A DNA stretch of 64,000 nt from Natronospira bacteriovora (GCF_030848495.1 NZ_JAVDDT010000003.1:308048-372047); one strand, 5' to 3'; shown: positions 49,912 through 59,194, counted from the first letter of the stretch. Program-made: numbers and translations. Notes: generated by a model from the letters alone, not told the origin.

Positions 49912-51279
49912 ATGGAAACACATCTGAGCGACACCCGATTCGACAGTCTGGAACTGGCCGAACCCCTGCGCCAGGCCCTCAACGAGGCCGGCTACACCCA
50001 CTGCACCCCCATCCAGGAAAAGACCCTGCCCCTGGCCCTGCAGGGCCGCGACGTGGCCGGCCAGGCCCAGACCGGCACCGGCAAGACCGCCGCCTTCCTG
50101 CTGGCCCTGTTCCATCGCCTGCTGACCCGGCCGGCCGCGGAGGATCGCCGCCCCAACCAGCCCCGCGCCCTGGTACTGGCCCCCACCCGCGAGCTGGCGG
50201 TGCAGATCCACAAGGACGCCGAGCAGCTGGGCAAGCACACCGGCCTGAAACTGGGCCTGGTCTACGGTGGCGCCGGCTACGAGCAGCAGCGCCAGCAACT
50301 GGAAGACGGCGTGGACGTGCTCATCGGCACTCCCGGGCGCCTGATCGACTACTTCAAGCAGCGCGTGTTCGACCTGCGCGCCGCCCAGGTGGCGGTGCTG
50401 GACGAAGCCGACCGCATGTTCGACATGGGCTTCATCAAGGACATCCGCTTCATCCTGCGCAAGCTGCCCCACCCGGAAAAGCGCCTCAACATGCTGTTCT
50501 CCGCCACCCTCTCCTACCGGGTGATGGAGCTGGCCTACGAACACATGAACAACCCGGAATCGGTCAAGGTGGATGCCGATCAGGTGACCGCCGACCGGGT
50601 GCGCCAGATGGTCTACATGCCGGCCTCGGAAGAGAAGGTGCGCCTGCTGGTGGGCCTGCTGCGGCGGATCGACCCCAGCCGCACCATGATCTTCGTGAAC
50701 ATGAAGCGCACCGCCGAGGAGCTGGTGGCCTGGCTCAAGGGCAATGACTACCAGGCCGAGGTGCTGTCCGGCGACGTGCCCCAGCGCAAGCGCCTGTCCC
50801 TGCTCAAGCAATTCGAGACCGGCGAGCTGCCCATCCTGATCACCACCGACGTGGCCGCCCGCGGCCTGCACATCCCCGATGTCAGCCACGTCATCAACTA
50901 CGACCTGCCCGAGGATCCGGAGGATTACGTCCACCGCATCGGGCGCACGGCCCGGGCCGGCGCCGAGGGCGATGCCATCAGCTTCGCCTGCGACACCTAC
51001 GCCATGGCCCTGCCGGACATCGAGGCCTACATCGAGCAGCAGCTGCCCAAGGAAGTCCAGCACGATGAACTGCTGGTGGAGCTCAAGCCCCAGGCCGAGG
51101 TGAAGCGTCGCCCCGGCGGGCCGCGCAAGAAGGGCGGCGGCAAGGGCGGCCCGCGCGGGGGCCAGCGTGGCAGCAACCGCGGCGGTCGCGGTGGCGGTCG
51201 GCGACCGGGTGGCAACCGCTCCGGCGGCGGTGGCCGGCCCGGTGGCGGCAACCGGGGCGGTGGGGGCAATGAAGGCTGA
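49912..51279 (+). CDS. rhlB: DEAD-box ATP-dependent RNA helicase RhlB
   Basis: RhlB unwinds RNA, classically in the degradosome with RNase E. It is 455 aa. The Q motif ([14 protein letters not shown]...TPIQ), [15 protein letters not shown] (motif I), [22 protein letters not shown] (DEAD), FSATLS and [10 protein letters not shown] (motif VI) are all present. About 60 C-terminal residues form an Arg/Gly-rich tail ([14 protein letters not shown]), likely a flexible RNA-binding region. The stop lies inside the next gene (11-bp overlap). Confidence 0.95.
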   Translation: METHLSDTRFDSLELAEPLRQALNEAGYTHCTPIQEKTLPLALQGRDVAGQAQTGTGKTAAFLLALFHRLLTRPAAEDRRPNQPRALVLAPTRELAVQIHKDAEQLGKHTGLKLGLVYGGAGYEQQRQQLEDGVDVLIGTPGRLIDYFKQRVFDLRAAQVAVLDEADRMFDMGFIKDIRFILRKLPHPEKRLNMLFSATLSYRVMELAYEHMNNPESVKVDADQVTADRVRQMVYMPASEEKVRLLVGLLRRIDPSRTMIFVNMKRTAEELVAWLKGNDYQAEVLSGDVPQRKRLSLLKQFETGELPILITTDVAARGLHIPDVSHVINYDLPEDPEDYVHRIGRTARAGAEGDAISFACDTYAMALPDIEAYIEQQLPKEVQHDELLVELKPQAEVKRRPGGPRKKGGGKGGPRGGQRGSNRGGRGGGRRPGGNRSGGGGRPGGGNRGGGGNEG

Positions 51280-51955
51280 TTGCCCGCACAGCGCACTCTG
51301 GCAGGCCACCGACACCGTCCTGCTGGACATGGACGGCACCCTGCTGGATCTGGCCTTCGACAACCGCTTCTGGCTGGAGCGGGTTCCGGCCCGCTACGCC
51401 GAACTCCAGGGCCTGGCCTTCGATCAGGCCCTCGCCCAGCTCAAGGCCCGCATGGCCGCCGTCAGCGGCCAGTTGCAGTGGTACTGCCTGGATTACTGGA
51501 GCCAGACCCTGGGCTTTGACCTGGAGGCAATGAAGCGGGCCCACCAGCAGGAGATCCGCTACCTGCCCGGCGTGCGCGACTATCTTGGCCATCTCAAGCA
51601 AAGCGGCCGCCATGTGGCCATCGCCACCAATGCCCACCCGGACGTACTGCGCATCAAACTCGCCCAGACCGGTCTGGGCGAACTGGTGGACGCCACCCAC
51701 AGCGCCCATGATCTGGGCGCCGCCAAGGAACAGGCCGCCTTCTGGCAGGCCCTGGAACGCCGCGTCGGCTTCCACCCCGAACGTACCCTGTTCGTGGACG
51801 ACTCTCTCCCCGTCCTCGCCTCTGCCCGCGACCACGGCATCGCCCACCTGCGCGCCATCGCCCGCCCCGCCAGCGACCAGCCACCACGCCCCATCGACGA
51901 TTTCCCCGCCGTCGAGGCGCTGCCGGATCTTGGTCCGGTGCCGCTGCGGGATTGA
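51269..51955 (+). CDS. yrfG: GMP/IMP nucleotidase, HAD family
   Basis: The 228-aa product is a HAD-superfamily hydrolase matching E. coli YrfG, which removes phosphate from GMP and IMP. Motif I is [40 protein letters not shown] (motif II) and [14 protein letters not shown] (motif IV) follow the same order. The ATG at 51269 lies inside the 3' end of rhlB, so the two are co-translated. The repeat block starts at its stop codon. Confidence 0.92.
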   Translation: MKADCPHSALWQATDTVLLDMDGTLLDLAFDNRFWLERVPARYAELQGLAFDQALAQLKARMAAVSGQLQWYCLDYWSQTLGFDLEAMKRAHQQEIRYLPGVRDYLGHLKQSGRHVAIATNAHPDVLRIKLAQTGLGELVDATHSAHDLGAAKEQAAFWQALERRVGFHPERTLFVDDSLPVLASARDHGIAHLRAIARPASDQPPRPIDDFPAVEALPDLGPVPLRD

Positions 51956-52207
51956 CGGGTAAACATTGGAACCACCGAAGACGCCGAACACACCGAAGAA
52001 AGGCGCCTGTGCCGATGAAGGGCCCGGGTGCTTACCGGCTCGCTGTGGGAGCGGCGTCCGCCGCGACTGAGGCTTCGGTTACCCCCATCGCGGCGGACGC
52101 CGCTCCCACAGGGATGGGTGCCCCACCCAACACATTCTTAATTCCTCTTCGTGTCTTTCTGCCTTTCTTCGGTGTATTCGGCGTCTTCGGCGGTTCCAAT
52201 GTTTTCA
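51953..52207. repeat. CCGAAGACG-type palindrome with nested REP pair, between convergent yrfG and hydrolase
   Basis: From both stop codons the arms read AAACATTGGAACCACCGAAG, ACGCCGAACACACCGAAG (51962-51999) and the inverse (52163-52205). Inside is a REP-like pair, TGTGGGAGCGGCGTCCGCCG (52043-52062) and CGGCGGACGCCGCTCCCACA (52090-52110). The element matches 10114-10275 in its arms. Confidence 0.9.
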
Positions 52208-53017
52208 AAGGTGCTCCGAAAGAAACCGCTCCAGCCCGTCCATGTAATGCCGGCGGCTGTCCATGAAGGCGGTGTTGTGGCCTCCGCGCAGGATCAGCAG
52301 GTCCTTGGGGCCGGCGGCGGCTTCGTACACGGCCTCGCCATGGGAGAAGGGAATGATCTCGTCGTCGCGGCTGTGGATCACCAGGATGGGCACGTCCAGC
52401 TCGCGCACATGGGCTTCATTGTCGAAGTCCATGCGCGCCAGCCAGCGGGCCGGCAGGAAGGGATAGACGTCCTGGGCCATGCGCGGTACGGAGCGGAAGG
52501 GTGATTCCAGGATCAGGACCCCCGGACGATGTTCCAGGGCCAGTTCCGAAGCCACCGCCGAACCCAGTGAACGGCCGAACAGCACGATCCGCTCCGCCTC
52601 GATGCCACGTTCTTCCCACACATGCCGCCAGGCCGCCCGGGCGTCCTGGCGCAGCCCCGCTTCCGACGGCCGCCCCTCGCTCTGCCCGTAGCCGCGATAA
52701 TCGATGATCAGCACGCTCAGATCGAGCGCGCGGAAAATGGCCAGGGATTCCAGGCGGTGGGAGATATTGCCGGCATTGCCATGGAAGAAGATCAGCGTGC
52801 CCCGGGCCGCCGGCTGCGGCAGCCACCAGCCGTGGATGCGGGTGCCATCCTCCGTCTCCAGGTTCACCGATTCGTATTCCCAGCCCCGGTCGGCGGGCGA
52901 GGCCTGCAGCTCGCGGGTGGGCATATTGGGCAGATACAGCAGACGATCCTGCATCAGCCAGACCACGGCCACGATGACGGTGTAGATGATGACGGCGTAA
53001 ACCAGCAGTCTCAGCAT
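52205..53017 (-). CDS. Membrane-anchored alpha/beta hydrolase (BEM46/ABHD13-like)
   Basis: The product is 270 aa. One N-terminal membrane helix (residues 3-22) precedes an alpha/beta hydrolase fold. IFFHGNAGNISHRL is the oxyanion region, DYRGYGQSEGRPSEAG follows, and LFGRSLGSAVASEL carries the nucleophile Ser (G-x-S-x-G). HSRDDEIIPF gives the acid and RGGHNTAF the catalytic His. The substrate is unknown. The repeat element starts right at its TGA. Confidence 0.88.
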   Translation of the reverse strand: MLRLLVYAVIIYTVIVAVVWLMQDRLLYLPNMPTRELQASPADRGWEYESVNLETEDGTRIHGWWLPQPAARGTLIFFHGNAGNISHRLESLAIFRALDLSVLIIDYRGYGQSEGRPSEAGLRQDARAAWRHVWEERGIEAERIVLFGRSLGSAVASELALEHRPGVLILESPFRSVPRMAQDVYPFLPARWLARMDFDNEAHVRELDVPILVIHSRDDEIIPFSHGEAVYEAAAGPKDLLILRGGHNTAFMDSRRHYMDGLERFLSEHL

Positions 53018-53090
53018 GACAGCCCCGAACACGTTAAGATGGAAAGACACCCTGCAGGCGGGCCACCCCGGCTCCCCGGAGGTCAGCACC

Positions 53091-53666
53091 ATGCCCTGGA
53101 AATTCCTGCTCCCCGCCTTGCTGGCCGGCCTGCTTTTCAGTGAAACCGCCCAGGCCAGCTTTCGCTGCGACGGCAGCATCGTCAAACGCGGCGACCGGGC
53201 CTTCGAGGTGCGCCAGCGCTGCGGCGAGCCGGATGCCCTGGTGCCGCTGCACACAGTGTATACGGTGCGTTACGGCCACGTGCCCACCCGCGAGGAGTGG
53301 CAGTACAACTTCGGCCCCCACCGCCTGATGCGCTTTCTGGTGTTCCAGAACGGGCGCCTGAGCCAGATCCGTACCGGCAGTCACGGCTTCCACGGCCAGC
53401 CCCGCCAATGCCGGCCCATCCATATCGAGCCGGGCATGTCGCAGATGGAGTTGATGGCCCGCTGCGGTGAGCCCATGGCCAGGGAGCTTCGCATCACCCA
53501 GAGCAGCTATCGCCTGGACCCGAAAGGACGTCATTACCGCCGCGGCCTGCCGGCCGAGGACTGGATTTACGACTTCGGCAGCAACCAGTTCATCCGCATC
53601 GTCACGCTGATCAACGGCCGGGTGGTGAATGTGGAACGCAGCTCCAGCCGTGGCGGCAGCAGCTGA
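53091..53666 (+). CDS. DUF2845 domain exported protein
   Basis: The product is 191 aa with a signal peptide ending near TAQAS. Two copies of the DUF2845 module are seen: FRCDGSIVKRGDRAFEVRQRCGEPD and, later, IHIEPGMSQMELMARCGEP, each ending in a strand like EEWQYNFGPHRLMR or EDWIYDFGSNQFIR. Likely periplasmic with two disulfide-capable Cys pairs. Function unknown. GGAGG precedes the ATG. Convergent with the DedA gene, 3 bp apart. Confidence 0.85.
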   Translation: MPWKFLLPALLAGLLFSETAQASFRCDGSIVKRGDRAFEVRQRCGEPDALVPLHTVYTVRYGHVPTREEWQYNFGPHRLMRFLVFQNGRLSQIRTGSHGFHGQPRQCRPIHIEPGMSQMELMARCGEPMARELRITQSSYRLDPKGRHYRRGLPAEDWIYDFGSNQFIRIVTLINGRVVNVERSSSRGGSS

Positions 53667-53669
53667 CGC

Positions 53670-54290
53670 TCAGAGGTTGGCCGCCAGGCGACGGCGGCGC
53701 CAGTTCCAGGCGGCCGCCAGCATCACCAGCATCAGACCCAGCCAGACCACCGGCCCCTGCAGGGGCTCGGGCAGCAGGGACACCGAACTCACCGCCGTGA
53801 AACCCAGCAGCAGATAACCCGGCGCCCACACACCGATGGAAAGCATGTTGGCGAAATAGAAGCGGCGCGGCGGCATGCGCACCATGCCGGCCACGGCGGG
53901 CATCAGGGGCCGCAGGGGCTTGGTGAAGCGGGCAAGAAAGAGGCTGCGGCTGCCGTAGCGGCGGAAGAACAGGCGACCACGGCTGATCAGGTCCGGGCGG
54001 CGGGAGAAAGGCCACAGACTGCTGATGCGATCCCGGTAATGGCGCCCGAACCAGTAATTCATGCTGGCCCCGATGAAGGCGCCACTGAGTGCCGCGATCA
54101 GCACCGGCAGGGGCTGCAGGGCCTCCACGGCAATCAGCCCGCCGGCCATGATGAGCAGCAGAACCGCCGGAATGAACCAGCCGATCAGAAGCAGGGATTC
54201 AAGCAGAAGCAGCAGGAAAATAACCAGAGACGCCAGGATGTAATGGGTGCGCATCCATTGCCCCAGTTCCGCAACCAGAAACTCCATCAT
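53670..54290 (-). CDS. DedA family inner-membrane protein
   Basis: The product is 206 aa with hydrophobic segments at about 15-70 and 130-195. It shows the DedA/SNARE-associated pattern GAFIGASMNYWFGRHYRD, then FFRRYGSRSLFLARFTKPLRPLMPAVAG, whose Arg residues are the conserved DedA amphipathic-helix positions. DedA proteins act in membrane lipid (undecaprenyl phosphate / phospholipid) transport. The start is taken at the first of two consecutive ATG codons (54290). Confidence 0.88.
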   Translation of the reverse strand: MMEFLVAELGQWMRTHYILASLVIFLLLLLESLLLIGWFIPAVLLLIMAGGLIAVEALQPLPVLIAALSGAFIGASMNYWFGRHYRDRISSLWPFSRRPDLISRGRLFFRRYGSRSLFLARFTKPLRPLMPAVAGMVRMPPRRFYFANMLSIGVWAPGYLLLGFTAVSSVSLLPEPLQGPVVWLGLMLVMLAAAWNWRRRRLAANL

Positions 54291-54394
54291 GCCGGCCAGC
54301 CCTTCCTTTCCTGCGACCCGGCATTGTAATCTCTTTGTCACGTACGCGCACCCGCGCGACCGTTTACCCTGAAAGCTTGCTGGAAGGAGATGTC

Positions 54395-55057
54395 ATGAAA
54401 CTCCGTTATTCCCTTTATTTGCTGCCCGCCGTGGCCCTGGGCCTGGCGGCCTGCGAATCCGAACCCCCGGCCACGGACGAAGACATGGTCCCGGCCGAAC
54501 GCACCGAGACCAACCCACAGGATCAGTGGTGGGACAACATGATGGCGCTGTGCGGCAACGCCTACGCCGGCGAAATGGTCCAGTACGACGAGGAAGCCGA
54601 CCAGGGCTGGCTCAATGTCGACGTGATCATGCACGTGCGCGAGTGCAGCGAGAGCGAGATTCGCATTCCCCTGCACGTGGGCGAGAACCGCTCCCGCACC
54701 TGGATTCTGACCCGCAGCGACGACGCCATCACCCTCAAGCACGACCACCGCTACCCCGATGGCAGCGCCGAGGCCCTGCACATGTATGGCGGCACCACGG
54801 TGGATCAGGGCAGTGCCCATGTTCAGCAGTTCCCCGTCGGCGAGTTCTCCCAGGAACTGTTCCACGAGGAAGGCATTCCGGATTCCGCCCAGAACACCTG
54901 GCGCATGGAAGTCTATCCGGGTGATCGCTTCACCTACGGCCTGAGCCGTTTCAACCGCGAGTTCCAGGGCGACTTCGACCTGACGAACCCGGTGGATGCC
55001 CCGCCCCCGCCGTGGGTGGTGCAGCCGGAAGAAGAAGCCGACGATAACGGCTACTGA
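54395..55057 (+). CDS. Acidic lipoprotein, function unknown
   Basis: The product is 220 aa. A signal peptide with lipobox LGLAAC (Cys at about residue 20) precedes a strongly acidic mature protein with no family I recognise. HVGENRSRTWILTRSDDAITLKHDHRYPDG and the C-terminal PPPPWVVQPEEE stretch are distinctive. GGAAGGAG precedes the ATG at 54395. It is followed by a DUF192 lipoprotein 60 bp later on the same strand. Confidence 0.7.
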   Translation: MKLRYSLYLLPAVALGLAACESEPPATDEDMVPAERTETNPQDQWWDNMMALCGNAYAGEMVQYDEEADQGWLNVDVIMHVRECSESEIRIPLHVGENRSRTWILTRSDDAITLKHDHRYPDGSAEALHMYGGTTVDQGSAHVQQFPVGEFSQELFHEEGIPDSAQNTWRMEVYPGDRFTYGLSRFNREFQGDFDLTNPVDAPPPPWVVQPEEEADDNGY

Positions 55058-55064
55058 CCCGGAA

Positions 55065-55088
55065 GGCGGGCCGCATCGGCGGCCCGCC
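55065..55088 (+). terminator. GC-rich hairpin between two lipoprotein genes
   Basis: GGCGGGCCGC and GCGGCCCGCC pair around a 4-nt loop just after the stop. There is no T-run, so termination is uncertain. Confidence 0.4.
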
Positions 55089-55116
55089 CCCAATTGCCTC
55101 GACTGAGTCCCCTGCC

Positions 55117-55611
55117 ATGAAACAGGCCGCACGACTGACCGCCCCCGCCCTGCTGCTCGTCTCGGCCCTGCTGGCCTGCGCCGGTGCCGACAACGACCCC
55201 GACAATGGTTCCGAGCAAAGGCAGCCACAAGCGGGGCTGGCCGTCATTGAACTCACGGTGGGCGGCCAGGACATCACCGCGGAATTGGCCGACACCCACG
55301 ACAGCCGCCAGACCGGCCTGATGCACCGGGAAGCACTCCCGGAGCACCACGGCATGCTGTTCGTCTATCCCCGCGCCTTCCGCCTGTCCTTCTGGATGAA
55401 GAACACTCCCCTGCCCCTGGACATCGCCTTCATCGACCGCAGCGGCTTCATCGTCGATATCCAGTCCATGGAGCCCCACAGCACCCGCAGTCACCAGGCA
55501 CCCGTTCCCATTCCCTATGCCCTGGAAATGAATCAGGGCTGGTTCGAAGCCAACGACGTCAGCGTCGGCGACCGCGTCACCGGCCTGCCCTCACCCCTGA
55601 CAGCGGAATAG
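55117..55611 (+). CDS. DUF192 family lipoprotein
   Basis: The product is 164 aa. The N-terminal signal has a lipobox-like LLAC (Cys at about 21). The DUF192 domain has ELADTHDSRQTGLMHREALPEHHGMLF, FWMKNTPLPLDIAFID and ALEMNQGWFEANDVSVGDRV. The fold is known from structures, but the function is unknown; haloarchaeal and marine genomes carry many copies. Confidence 0.9.
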   Translation: MKQAARLTAPALLLVSALLACAGADNDPDNGSEQRQPQAGLAVIELTVGGQDITAELADTHDSRQTGLMHREALPEHHGMLFVYPRAFRLSFWMKNTPLPLDIAFIDRSGFIVDIQSMEPHSTRSHQAPVPIPYALEMNQGWFEANDVSVGDRVTGLPSPLTAE

Positions 55612-55660
55612 CTTTACGCGTGAATCGGAAGGTGGCCTCGATCGAAGCCGTGCCTGCCGT

Positions 55661-55729
55661 TGTGGGAGAGGCTTTAGCCTCGATCATTGCCATCCGAGGG
55701 CACCTATCGAGGCTAAAGCCTCTCCCACA
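55661..55729. repeat. REP-like inverted pair (copy 2 of 5)
   Basis: TGTGGGAGAGGCTTTAGCC / GGCTAAAGCCTCTCCCACA around a loop with TTGCCATCCGAGGGCACC. Loop orientation is the same as copy 4 and opposite to copies 1, 3 and 5. Confidence 0.92.
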
Positions 55730-55788
55730 GCAGCTGGTTGCTGCCGTTAGTGGATGCGGTGCCACCGCCGGCCCCTCCGACCAGCCCC

Positions 55789-55830
55789 CACTCAGCACTC
55801 AGCACTCAGCACTCAGAACTCAGAACTCAC
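55789..55830. repeat. CTCAGCA array
   Basis: Six tandem 7-bp units (CTCAGCA, then CTCAGAA variants) between the DUF192 gene and the rpmG terminator. There are no unique spacers between units, so this is not a CRISPR. Confidence 0.9.
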
Positions 55831-55837
55831 GCAGACA

Positions 55838-55871
55838 CAAAAAAACCCCGCCAGCCGAAAGCTGACGGGGT
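55838..55871 (-). terminator. Terminator of rpmB-rpmG
   Basis: ACCCCGTCAGC and GCTGGCGGGGT (minus strand) form the stem, followed by a T-run of seven or more. Confidence 0.93.
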
Positions 55872-55899
55872 CTTCAAACCCGCACAAATTCGCGAAGAA

Positions 55900-56055
55900 T
55901 TACTTGATCTTCGCTTCCTTGTACATCACGTGCTTGCGAACCACCGGATCGTACTTCTTGAACTCAAGCTTGTTCGGGGTGTTCCGCTTGTTCTTGTAGG
56001 TGGTATAGAAGTGGCCGGTTTTGGCGCTGGATACCAATTTGATTTTTTCGCGCAT
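55900..56055 (-). CDS. rpmG: 50S ribosomal protein L33
   Basis: The 51-aa product is basic. [19 protein letters not shown] and [16 protein letters not shown] are diagnostic for L33. It is the zinc-free type, lacking C-x2-C pairs. It is the second gene of the rpmB-rpmG operon and has a strong terminator after it. Confidence 0.98.
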   Translation of the reverse strand: MREKIKLVSSAKTGHFYTTYKNKRNTPNKLEFKKYDPVVRKHVMYKEAKIK

Positions 56056-56065
56056 GACCGCCTCC

Positions 56066-56302
56066 TCAGACCTTTTCGCCGCGGGCACGCAGGTCAGCGA
56101 TGACCGCGTCGATGCCCTTCTTGTCGATGATACGCATGCCCTTGGTGGAGACCTTCAGGCGCACGAAGCGCTGCTCGCTCTCCAGCCAGAAACGGTGGGT
56201 ATGCAGATTGGGCAGGAACCGACGGCGACGCTTGTTGTTAGCGTGGGAGACGGTGTTCCCGGTGGCCGGCCGCTTGCCCGTGACCTGGCAGACTCTGGAC
56301 AT
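56066..56302 (-). CDS. rpmB: 50S ribosomal protein L28
   Basis: The product is 78 aa. [20 protein letters not shown] and [18 protein letters not shown] are diagnostic for L28. It lies 10 bp upstream of rpmG, the standard order. Confidence 0.98.
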   Translation of the reverse strand: MSRVCQVTGKRPATGNTVSHANNKRRRRFLPNLHTHRFWLESEQRFVRLKVSTKGMRIIDKKGIDAVIADLRARGEKV

Positions 56303-56476
56303 TTTCGGTTCCTCTCGATTCGTTCCGTCCCGGCCCCGGCATGTCTCACCGGATCTCGGGTGTAGCTGGCGCGGGCCGGACCTGGCCGTCCCGACGCGGA
56401 AAAGCCGCACTTTATACCAGATACACCCCTGCCCCGCAAGCTTTGGGGGTGAATCTGCCCCGGCTCAGGCTACCTC

Positions 56477-56545
56477 TGTGGGAGAGGCTTTAGCCTCGAC
56501 AGGTGCCCTCGGATGGCAATGATCGAGGCTGAAGCCTCTCCCACA
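56477..56545. repeat. REP-like inverted pair (copy 3 of 5)
   Basis: TGTGGGAGAGGCTTTAGCC / GGCTGAAGCCTCTCCCACA with the loop GGTGCCCTCGGATGGCAATG. It lies in the 297-bp gap before rpmB, which otherwise holds only the rpmB promoter region and GATTCACG words (56572-56595). Confidence 0.92.
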
Positions 56546-56599
56546 ACCCCGGCTTCGATCAACGCCCCCCTCGATTCACGTTTCACGATTCACGCAAAT

Positions 56600-56809
56600 T
56601 CAAGCGTCCAGATCCGGAATCATCTGGCTGCGCAGGCGGGCAATGCAGTCCTTCAACTGAAGCTTGCGCTTCTTCAGGCGGCGCAGGCGCAGATGATCCA
56701 CGCTCTGCGCGGTTTCCAGAGCCTGAATGGCGTCGTCCAGATCGCGGTGCTCTATCGTCAGTCCTTCGATGCGGGCCTTGAGGGCCTCGATCTCTGCATC
56801 ATCCAGCAC
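56600..56809 (-). CDS. YdcH / DUF465 family small protein
   Basis: The product is 69 aa, helical with a basic middle ([16 protein letters not shown]), matching the DUF465 coiled-coil pattern. The GTG at 56809 follows GGAGGAG. It overlaps the end of the PHP gene by 11 bp, so the two are translated together. Function unknown. Confidence 0.85.
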   Translation of the reverse strand: MLDDAEIEALKARIEGLTIEHRDLDDAIQALETAQSVDHLRLRRLKKRKLQLKDCIARLRSQMIPDLDA

Positions 56810-57656
56810 TGCCGGCTCCTCCCGAAATGCGTGTTTCCCAGACGGTTCGTGTACCCGATGGCAGGGTCGGCAAACGCCCCGGCACCGGCTGCCAGCGCGT
56901 GGGGGCATGAAAATCCGATCCCATGGAAGCCAGCAAATCATACTCCTCCGCCCGCGCCAGGCAATGGCGCAGACGATCACCGTCCATGATGCCGGAGCGC
57001 ACCTCCATGGCCTGCCCGCCGGCCTCGGCGAAATCCGCCAGCAGGGCGCGCAGCTTGGTGGAGGTCAGGCGGTACTTCAGGGGATGCGCCAGCACCGCCA
57101 CCCCGCCGGCCTGGCGAATCCAGTCAATGGCCTCGCTCATGGGCGGCCACTGAAAGCCCACTGCCGCCGGCTTGCCGCGGCCGAGCCAGCGGCGAAAGGC
57201 GGTGGGCATGTCCGGCACATGGCCGGTCTCCACCAGCCAGCGGGCGAAATGGGGCCGGGTCAGGGTGGCGCCACTGGCCAGGCGGCGGGCGCCATCCAGC
57301 GCCCCCGGCATGCGGTTCTGCTCCAGGCGATGGGCGATGCGCTCGGCCCGCTGCTCGCGGCGGGCGGCCTGTTCGGCCAGCGCGGCGGTGAGGATCGGGC
57401 TCTGCTCGTCCACCCACAGGCCCACCACATGAATTTCCTGGCGCCGCCACTGGCAGGAGAGCTCCAGCCCCGGCACCAGCTCCACGCCATGATCCTCCGC
57501 CGCCGCCCGTGCCTCGGGCAGCCCGGCCAGGGTGTCGTGGTCGGTCAGCGCCAGGCGGCGCACACCCGCCTCGGCCGCCAGCGCCACCAGCTCGGCCGGC
57601 GCCAGGCGCCCGTCCGAGGCCGTGCTGTGGGTATGAAGGTCGGTATCGCTGTGCAT
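56799..57656 (-). CDS. PHP-domain phosphoesterase (RNase AM / YciV-like)
   Basis: The product is 285 aa. The PHP metal-binding motifs [20 protein letters not shown] and [10 protein letters not shown] are all present. The family includes E. coli RNase AM (YciV), a 5'-3' exonuclease/3',5'-nucleotide bisphosphatase acting on short RNAs. [18 protein letters not shown] and [15 protein letters not shown] are typical of it. Divergent from queD; the start is an ATG at 57656. Confidence 0.9.
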   Translation of the reverse strand: MHSDTDLHTHSTASDGRLAPAELVALAAEAGVRRLALTDHDTLAGLPEARAAAEDHGVELVPGLELSCQWRRQEIHVVGLWVDEQSPILTAALAEQAARREQRAERIAHRLEQNRMPGALDGARRLASGATLTRPHFARWLVETGHVPDMPTAFRRWLGRGKPAAVGFQWPPMSEAIDWIRQAGGVAVLAHPLKYRLTSTKLRALLADFAEAGGQAMEVRSGIMDGDRLRHCLARAEEYDLLASMGSDFHAPTRWQPVPGRLPTLPSGTRTVWETRISGGAGSAG

Positions 57657-57731
57657 GGTTCATCGTTCCTCGCGAATCGCCAGTGTATCAGCCGCCCCCG
57701 CCCGTCGCTGCAGCCACGGCGCCCTAGCCCG

Positions 57732-57737
57732 TATAAT
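57732..57737 (+). promoter_or_regulatory. -10 box of queD
   Basis: A perfect TATAAT 30 bp before the queD ATG. The -35 region is GC-rich and weak. Confidence 0.5.
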
Positions 57738-57767
57738 GAGCCATTGATCACGCGCGCGGAGACACCC

Positions 57768-58133
57768 ATGGCGGTGGAAATCTACAAGACATTCTGGCTG
57801 GAGGCCGCCCATCGCCTGCCCAATGTGCCGGAAGGGCACAAATGCGCCCGCCTGCACGGCCACTCCTTTCGGGTGGATATCCACGTCAGCGGAGAGCCGG
57901 GCGAGCACAGCGGCTGGGTGATGGATTTCGGCGACATCAAGGCCGCCTTCAAGCCCCTGTACCGGCAGTTGGACCATCATTACCTGAACGAAGTCCCCGG
58001 CCTGGAAAACCCCACCAGCGAGAACCTCGCCATCTGGATCTGGGAACGGCTCAAGCCGGATCTCCCGGAGTTGAGCGCGGTGACGGTGGCGGAGACGTGT
58101 ACCTCGGCGTGTATTTACCGCGGACCGAACTAA
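57768..58133 (+). CDS. queD: 6-carboxytetrahydropterin synthase QueD
   Basis: QueD makes 6-carboxytetrahydropterin, an early step to queuosine in tRNA. It is 121 aa. The zinc ligands are in FWLEAAHRL and [11 protein letters not shown]; the [22 protein letters not shown] and [11 protein letters not shown] blocks match. CTSACIYRG ends the enzyme. The stop TAA lies 6 bp before a CTCAGCA-type array. Confidence 0.96.
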   Translation: MAVEIYKTFWLEAAHRLPNVPEGHKCARLHGHSFRVDIHVSGEPGEHSGWVMDFGDIKAAFKPLYRQLDHHYLNEVPGLENPTSENLAIWIWERLKPDLPELSAVTVAETCTSACIYRGPN

Positions 58134-58137
58134 AGGA

Positions 58138-58310
58138 AGTGCTGAGTGCTGAGTGCTGAGTGGTGGGTGCCAAACGGATGTGGGAGAGGCTTTAGCCTCG
58201 ATCATTGCCATCCGAGGGCACCTGTCGAGGCTAAAGCCTCTCCCACAATCGGTGCCGACTCAGCACTCAGCACTCAGCACTCAGAACTCAGCACTCAGCA
58301 CTCAGAACCA
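58138..58310. repeat. CTCAGCA palindrome with nested REP pair between queD and cysQ
   Basis: GTGCTGA units (58140-58163) are opposed by seven CTCAGCA units (58259-58308). Between them is REP-like copy 4 (58179-58247). The cysQ ribosome site AAGGA follows the last unit directly, leaving no ordinary promoter space. Confidence 0.92.
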
Positions 58311-58318
58311 AGGACCCC

Positions 58319-59110
58319 ATGAACAACGACTTCCTCGAACCCCTCACCGCCATTGCCCGTGATGCCGGCAAGGCCATCCTCGCCGTCTACGACACCGACT
58401 TCGACGTGGAGCAGAAAGACGACGACAGCCCCGTCACCCGGGCGGACATGGCCGCGCATCGCCTGATCGTGGAGCGCCTGGCGGAGCTCACCCCCGGCCT
58501 GCCCATTCTCTCGGAAGAGGCGGCGGACATTGACTGGGAAGAGCGTCGGCGCTGGCAGAGTTACTGGCTGGTGGACCCGCTCGACGGCACCAAGGAGTTC
58601 GTCAAGCGCAACGGCGAGTTCACCGTCAACATCGCCCTGATCAATGACGGCGTGGCCCAGGTGGGCGTGGTGCATGTCCCCGTCACGGGCGTGACCTATC
58701 TTGGCTGCCTGGGCGTGGGCGCCTATCGCCAGGAGGGCGACGGGGATCCGCAGCCCATCCAGACCACCCGCCCCCCGGCCCAGCCCATGCGCCTGATGAG
58801 CAGCCGCTCCCACGGCAGCGACGCGGTGGGCAACATGGCCAGGCGCATCGGTGACTGCGACATCGTCACCGCCGGCAGCTCACTCAAGTTCTGCCGCATC
58901 GCCGAAGGCGAAGCCGACATCTACCCCCGCTTCGGCCCCACCAGCGAATGGGACACCGCCGCGGCCCAGGCGGTGCTGGAAGCCGCCGGCGGCTGCGTGA
59001 TTGATCTGGAGGGCAAACCCTTTCGCTACAACCGGAAGGCGGAGCTGCTGAACGGGCATTTCATTGCCGCCGGGGATCCGGCTGTGAACTGGATCGGCTA
59101 CCTCGACTGA
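58319..59110 (+). CDS. cysQ: 3'(2'),5'-bisphosphate nucleotidase CysQ
   Basis: CysQ removes 3' phosphate from PAP/PAPS in sulfur metabolism. It is 263 aa. Inositol-monophosphatase-fold motifs are LSEEAADIDWEER, YWLVDPLDGTKEFVKRNGEF (metal site) and TSEWDTAAAQAVLEAAGG. Its promoter is not obvious, because the upstream gap is all repeats; read-through from queD is possible. Confidence 0.95.
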   Translation: MNNDFLEPLTAIARDAGKAILAVYDTDFDVEQKDDDSPVTRADMAAHRLIVERLAELTPGLPILSEEAADIDWEERRRWQSYWLVDPLDGTKEFVKRNGEFTVNIALINDGVAQVGVVHVPVTGVTYLGCLGVGAYRQEGDGDPQPIQTTRPPAQPMRLMSSRSHGSDAVGNMARRIGDCDIVTAGSSLKFCRIAEGEADIYPRFGPTSEWDTAAAQAVLEAAGGCVIDLEGKPFRYNRKAELLNGHFIAAGDPAVNWIGYLD

Positions 59111-59115
59111 ACCCT

Positions 59116-59184
59116 TGTGGGAGAGGCTTTAGCCTCGATAGCTGCCTTCGGAGGGCAATGATCGAGGCTAAAGCCTCTCCCACA
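59116..59184. repeat. REP-like inverted pair (copy 5 of 5)
   Basis: TGTGGGAGAGGCTTTAGCC / GGCTAAAGCCTCTCCCACA with a GGAGGGCAATG loop, six bp after the cysQ stop. Confidence 0.92.
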
Positions 59185-59194
59185 AAAATGGCAC

